A model generated the notes under the pieces. That model was not told where the DNA came from. It saw only the letters and a program-made list of their open reading frames with translations, and did not search any database. A stretch of 7,620 nt of DNA, taken from NCBI GenBank assembly GCA_945788485.1, contig CALZMB010000108.1, positions 1 through 7,620 on the forward strand, written 5' to 3'. This DNA comes from an uncultured bacterium (GTDB lineage Bacteria; Bacteroidota; Bacteroidia; Bacteroidales; Bacteroidaceae). The translations under genes were made by a program, and so were the position numbers. Below, piece after piece: positions 4,973 to 7,620 of the stretch (position 1 is its first letter; each line of letters starts with the position of its first letter).

Positions 4973-7530
4973 GACACACGCTATATACTCTGGCACTCAT
5001 GGCCTGCATCCTCTGCATGCCAAGTGGCACCTGCGCACAACGCATTACGCATACATATAATAATCTGTCGCTCAGCGAGGCCCTGCTCCAGTTGAACAGC
5101 GAGCAGACGGAATACGTCATCAACTTCCTCTACAACGAACTGGAGGACTTCCGCATCACCACCACCGTCAGCCGAAAACCGCTGCCCGATGCCATCAGGC
5201 AGATGATAGGCTTCTACCCCGTCCGCATGACCGTGAAGCCCGATGACCACGAAATCTATGTGGAATGTACCCACAAGACCGACCGCCACCTGACGGGAAC
5301 CATCATTGACGAGCAAGGATTTCCGTTGGCTTATGCAAATATTGCTATTCTCAACCCAGCCGATTCAACCCTGCTTAGTGGTGGTGTCAGCAACGAGAGC
5401 GGCTATTTCGCCATTCCATACGAACAAGATGTTGTCCTTGCCCGCATTTCATACATTGGTTACAAGACCAAATTCAAGATATGTAACCGGCCCGAAGCAG
5501 GTACGATTCGCTTACAGCCTGAAAACTACACATTGAAAGGTGTAACCGTGAGGGGCTACAAGCCAACGATGAAGATGACTAATGGCGGCATGGAAGTGAA
5601 AGTTGAAAACACCATCCTTGCGAAAATGGGAACAGCGCTTGACGTGCTTGGCCAACTGCCGCGGGTATCGGTGAACAATGATGCCGTCACGGTATTTGGA
5701 AAGGGCGCACCGCTAATCTATATCAACAACAAGCGCATGACGAACAGTATGGAACTGCGCGAATTGAAATCGGAAGACATTGAGGCAATAGAAGTCGTCA
5801 CAAACCCTGGAGCCGAATACGATGCCGAGGTGGAGGCTGTCATCCGCATCAAGACAAAGCGTCGTCAAGCCAGCGGATTCAGCATCCGTAACGATGCATA
5901 TACTTCGTACAACAAATGGATGTCAGGCTTTGACCAGTTGACATTAAAATACCAGACGAAGAAGTTCGAGATCATCAACAGTACATATATCAATGCGGAC
6001 AAAAGTGGCGAGGATAACCAGCTTGATATAAATCTGTTTACTGCAGATAACCAAATCGAAATCAGCCAGAAAATCTTGAATAAGATGGACGACACATCTC
6101 TTTCGGAATATCTGGCTACCGATTATTACGTCAACGACAGCAATTCGGTCGGAGCATCTTATCAGTATTACGGCATCTTGCACGGCAGCACCAGCGGAAG
6201 CGGTCATCAGACTATTCTACGGAACGGTTTACCAGAAGGTGCCGTAAATATGACAGAGGTTTTTGAGAACGATCACCAGCAGCACACGGCCAATATCTAC
6301 TATGTCGGGAAGACAGGCCGACTTGGGATTGACTTTAACGGTTCATACTTCAACTACCTTAGTGGCAGGGATGATGAAACTGTAGAGATAAGTCAGGATT
6401 TGGGCAACCGCAACGTTCACTCCGACAGCCGCCAGCATAGCCAGGTCTATGCTGCAAAACTAATGTTCGACTATCCATTACTGGGTGGACAACTGTCGTT
6501 TGGAACCGAAATGTACCATACCAAGTCTCATGGACTGTTTCGTAATCTTGAACAATTTGTACCCTCTTCCGAAACGGATATTCACGAGAGTAATTTTTCC
6601 GGGTTTGCCCAATATAACCTGCCACTAAAACGTTGGAACATAGGGGCGGGCATCCGCTACGAAAATGTCACACGAGATTATTTCTCTGAGGGTGTAAGAC
6701 AGGACGATGTCAGCCGACGTTATAACAATGTTTTTCCCAATCTCTCACTTTCATGGCAATGTGGGGAATGGAGCCTGCAACTTAATGCCAACGAGAAGAT
6801 GCACCTCCCCAGCTATCGAAGTTTGCGCAACTATATGCAGTATGACAATCGTTACTTGTACGAAGGAGGCAATCCAACACTGTTACCAGAACGTGTTTAT
6901 AGTACTGAAGCCAGCCTTATCTACAAGTGGGTGTATGCATCCCTCGGACATAAGTATATAAAGGATGCAATGGTATGGACCAAGTCTCTGCTCGACCAAC
7001 AGGAGATATCTTATACTACCAACCGCAATTTCGACCACCAGCAGTTGCTATATGCCTCCCTTTCACTCTCGCCCAGGTTTGGCAAGTACCAACCCACATT
7101 AGAGGTGGACTACAGGCAACAGTTCTTTGACACCCAGAGCTATGGCTCATGTGAGGCTCTCAGCCGACCTGGCTTCGAAATAAATCTCAATAACCGCTAC
7201 ACGTTCACTGAATCATTGATGGCCACTCTCTCCTTGCGAGGCACCACTCGCCAGTACAGCGGTTTCCGAATGAAGCGTGAAGGCCTCCTCGTCAACTTTA
7301 CATTGCGCAAGTCATTCGCAAAAGACACCTGGACTGTCTATCTTTTTGCCTCCGATATCTTCAAGACTGGGCGTGAACGCTGGACGATGTATGGTCAGGG
7401 TGCTGAGAGCACCAAGGACTGCTACAACTATACGCGCAGCATCTCACTACAAATAACCTACAATTTCAACGCTAAACGCAGCAAGTACAAGGGCACGGGT
7501 GCTGGTAATGCGGAAAAGAACCGATTATAA
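4969..7530 (+). CDS. Outer-membrane beta-barrel receptor with N-terminal STN-like signalling domain (TonB-dependent-receptor-like, OMP_b-brl_3 type)
   Basis: An 853-aa outer-membrane protein. A signal peptide (1-23) probably ends at GTCA|QRI. Residues 28-100 form an STN-like domain (LSEALLQLNSEQTEYVINFLY, PLPDAIRQMI, HEIYVEC), the part that contacts anti-sigma proteins in FecA-type signalling receptors. Residues 107-195 are a carboxypeptidase-regulatory-like beta domain (LTGTIIDEQGFPLAYANIAI, SNESGYFAIP, ISYIGYKT). Residues 200-297 are a plug-like domain (ALDVLGQLPRVSV, IEAIEVVTNPGAEYDAE). The rest, about 300-835, is aromatic-rich beta barrel. After a last strand (SISLQITYNFN) comes an 18-residue polar tail ending KNRL. 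Plug wording and barrel match the 'outer membrane beta-barrel' (OMP_b-brl_3) branch rather than SusC, and no SusD gene adjoins it. I see no clear TonB box. The start is set by the ATGA overlap with the upstream stop. Ligand unknown. Confidence 0.88.
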   Translation: MRHTLYTLALMACILCMPSGTCAQRITHTYNNLSLSEALLQLNSEQTEYVINFLYNELEDFRITTTVSRKPLPDAIRQMIGFYPVRMTVKPDDHEIYVECTHKTDRHLTGTIIDEQGFPLAYANIAILNPADSTLLSGGVSNESGYFAIPYEQDVVLARISYIGYKTKFKICNRPEAGTIRLQPENYTLKGVTVRGYKPTMKMTNGGMEVKVENTILAKMGTALDVLGQLPRVSVNNDAVTVFGKGAPLIYINNKRMTNSMELRELKSEDIEAIEVVTNPGAEYDAEVEAVIRIKTKRRQASGFSIRNDAYTSYNKWMSGFDQLTLKYQTKKFEIINSTYINADKSGEDNQLDINLFTADNQIEISQKILNKMDDTSLSEYLATDYYVNDSNSVGASYQYYGILHGSTSGSGHQTILRNGLPEGAVNMTEVFENDHQQHTANIYYVGKTGRLGIDFNGSYFNYLSGRDDETVEISQDLGNRNVHSDSRQHSQVYAAKLMFDYPLLGGQLSFGTEMYHTKSHGLFRNLEQFVPSSETDIHESNFSGFAQYNLPLKRWNIGAGIRYENVTRDYFSEGVRQDDVSRRYNNVFPNLSLSWQCGEWSLQLNANEKMHLPSYRSLRNYMQYDNRYLYEGGNPTLLPERVYSTEASLIYKWVYASLGHKYIKDAMVWTKSLLDQQEISYTTNRNFDHQQLLYASLSLSPRFGKYQPTLEVDYRQQFFDTQSYGSCEALSRPGFEINLNNRYTFTESLMATLSLRGTTRQYSGFRMKREGLLVNFTLRKSFAKDTWTVYLFASDIFKTGRERWTMYGQGAESTKDCYNYTRSISLQITYNFNAKRSKYKGTGAGNAEKNRL

Positions 7531-7620
7531 TAAAATTAAAGGATAAATTCCAAACTATAACCGTTCCGATTGAAATCAAACTGTCAGCGTTTCATATTGA
7601 AAGCAAGGAAAACAAAGGGG
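7531..7620. other. Downstream edge, no supportable gene
   Basis: The last 90 bp are A/T-rich. One plus frame is open from 7533 to the edge but has no ATG, GTG or TTG start in the window, and no hairpin terminator for the trio is visible. A further gene could begin beyond the edge. Confidence 0.5.

Noticed and set aside
4969..7530. Calling the receptor SusC
   Set aside because: There is no SusD gene beside it, and the plug and barrel wording fits the OMP_b-brl_3 branch; SusC proteins are usually around 1000 aa.
7533..7620. Start of a further gene at the right edge
   Set aside because: The frame is open and reads somewhat protein-like but has no start codon in the window and too little length to judge.

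Overview
The window looks like chromosomal DNA of a Bacteroidales bacterium (Bacteroides/Prevotella-like). The basis is gene content: a SusD/RagB-family protein, a DUF4843-type lipoprotein, a PKD-like lipoprotein and an ECF sigma / membrane anti-sigma / outer-membrane beta-barrel trio are all hallmarks of that phylum. Start regions lack clear Shine-Dalgarno sequences and are A/T-rich, which also fits. All six intact or nearly intact protein genes lie on the + strand. No RNA gene, CRISPR array or transposase gene was seen.

Left region (1-3170): the 3' part of an operon for a SusCD-type outer-membrane uptake system. It holds the C-terminal part of a SusD/RagB nutrient-binding lipoprotein, whose 5' end and presumably susC lie upstream. 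A DUF4843-like lipoprotein and a PKD-like lipoprotein follow. A nested tandem repeat (734-783) lies directly over the translation start region of the second gene. A perfect inverted repeat just after the third gene (3195-3234) probably ends the operon.

Middle region (3171-3788): a 618-bp gap with a clear, unlabelled structure. A 200-bp element (3377-3576) has perfect 22-bp terminal inverted repeats, TTAA at each end and a further long hairpin inside, but no transposase: it is a MITE-like element. Between it and the operon terminator, a short minus-strand open stretch (3376 to 3232) may be the tail of a decayed gene. Right of the element are two copies of a 13-bp direct repeat and a Bacteroidetes-like -7 box, probably the control region of the next operon.

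Right region (3789-7530): an ECF sigma factor, a single-pass anti-sigma-like protein and an 853-aa outer-membrane beta-barrel receptor. They are joined by two identical 4-bp ATGA start/stop overlaps, so translation is probably coupled. The receptor carries an N-terminal STN-like signalling domain and the anti-sigma protein ends in a periplasmic domain of apparently similar pattern. The three can be read as one cell-surface signalling line: ligand at the receptor, then anti-sigma protein in the inner membrane, then sigma factor in the cytoplasm. The anti-sigma protein is short and lacks an evident FecR domain. The ligand cannot be told from sequence. The last 90 bp hold no gene I can support.

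The best candidates for novelty are the MITE-like element with its internal hairpin and the reduced surface-signalling trio. I see no wholly new system that the sequence alone would prove.
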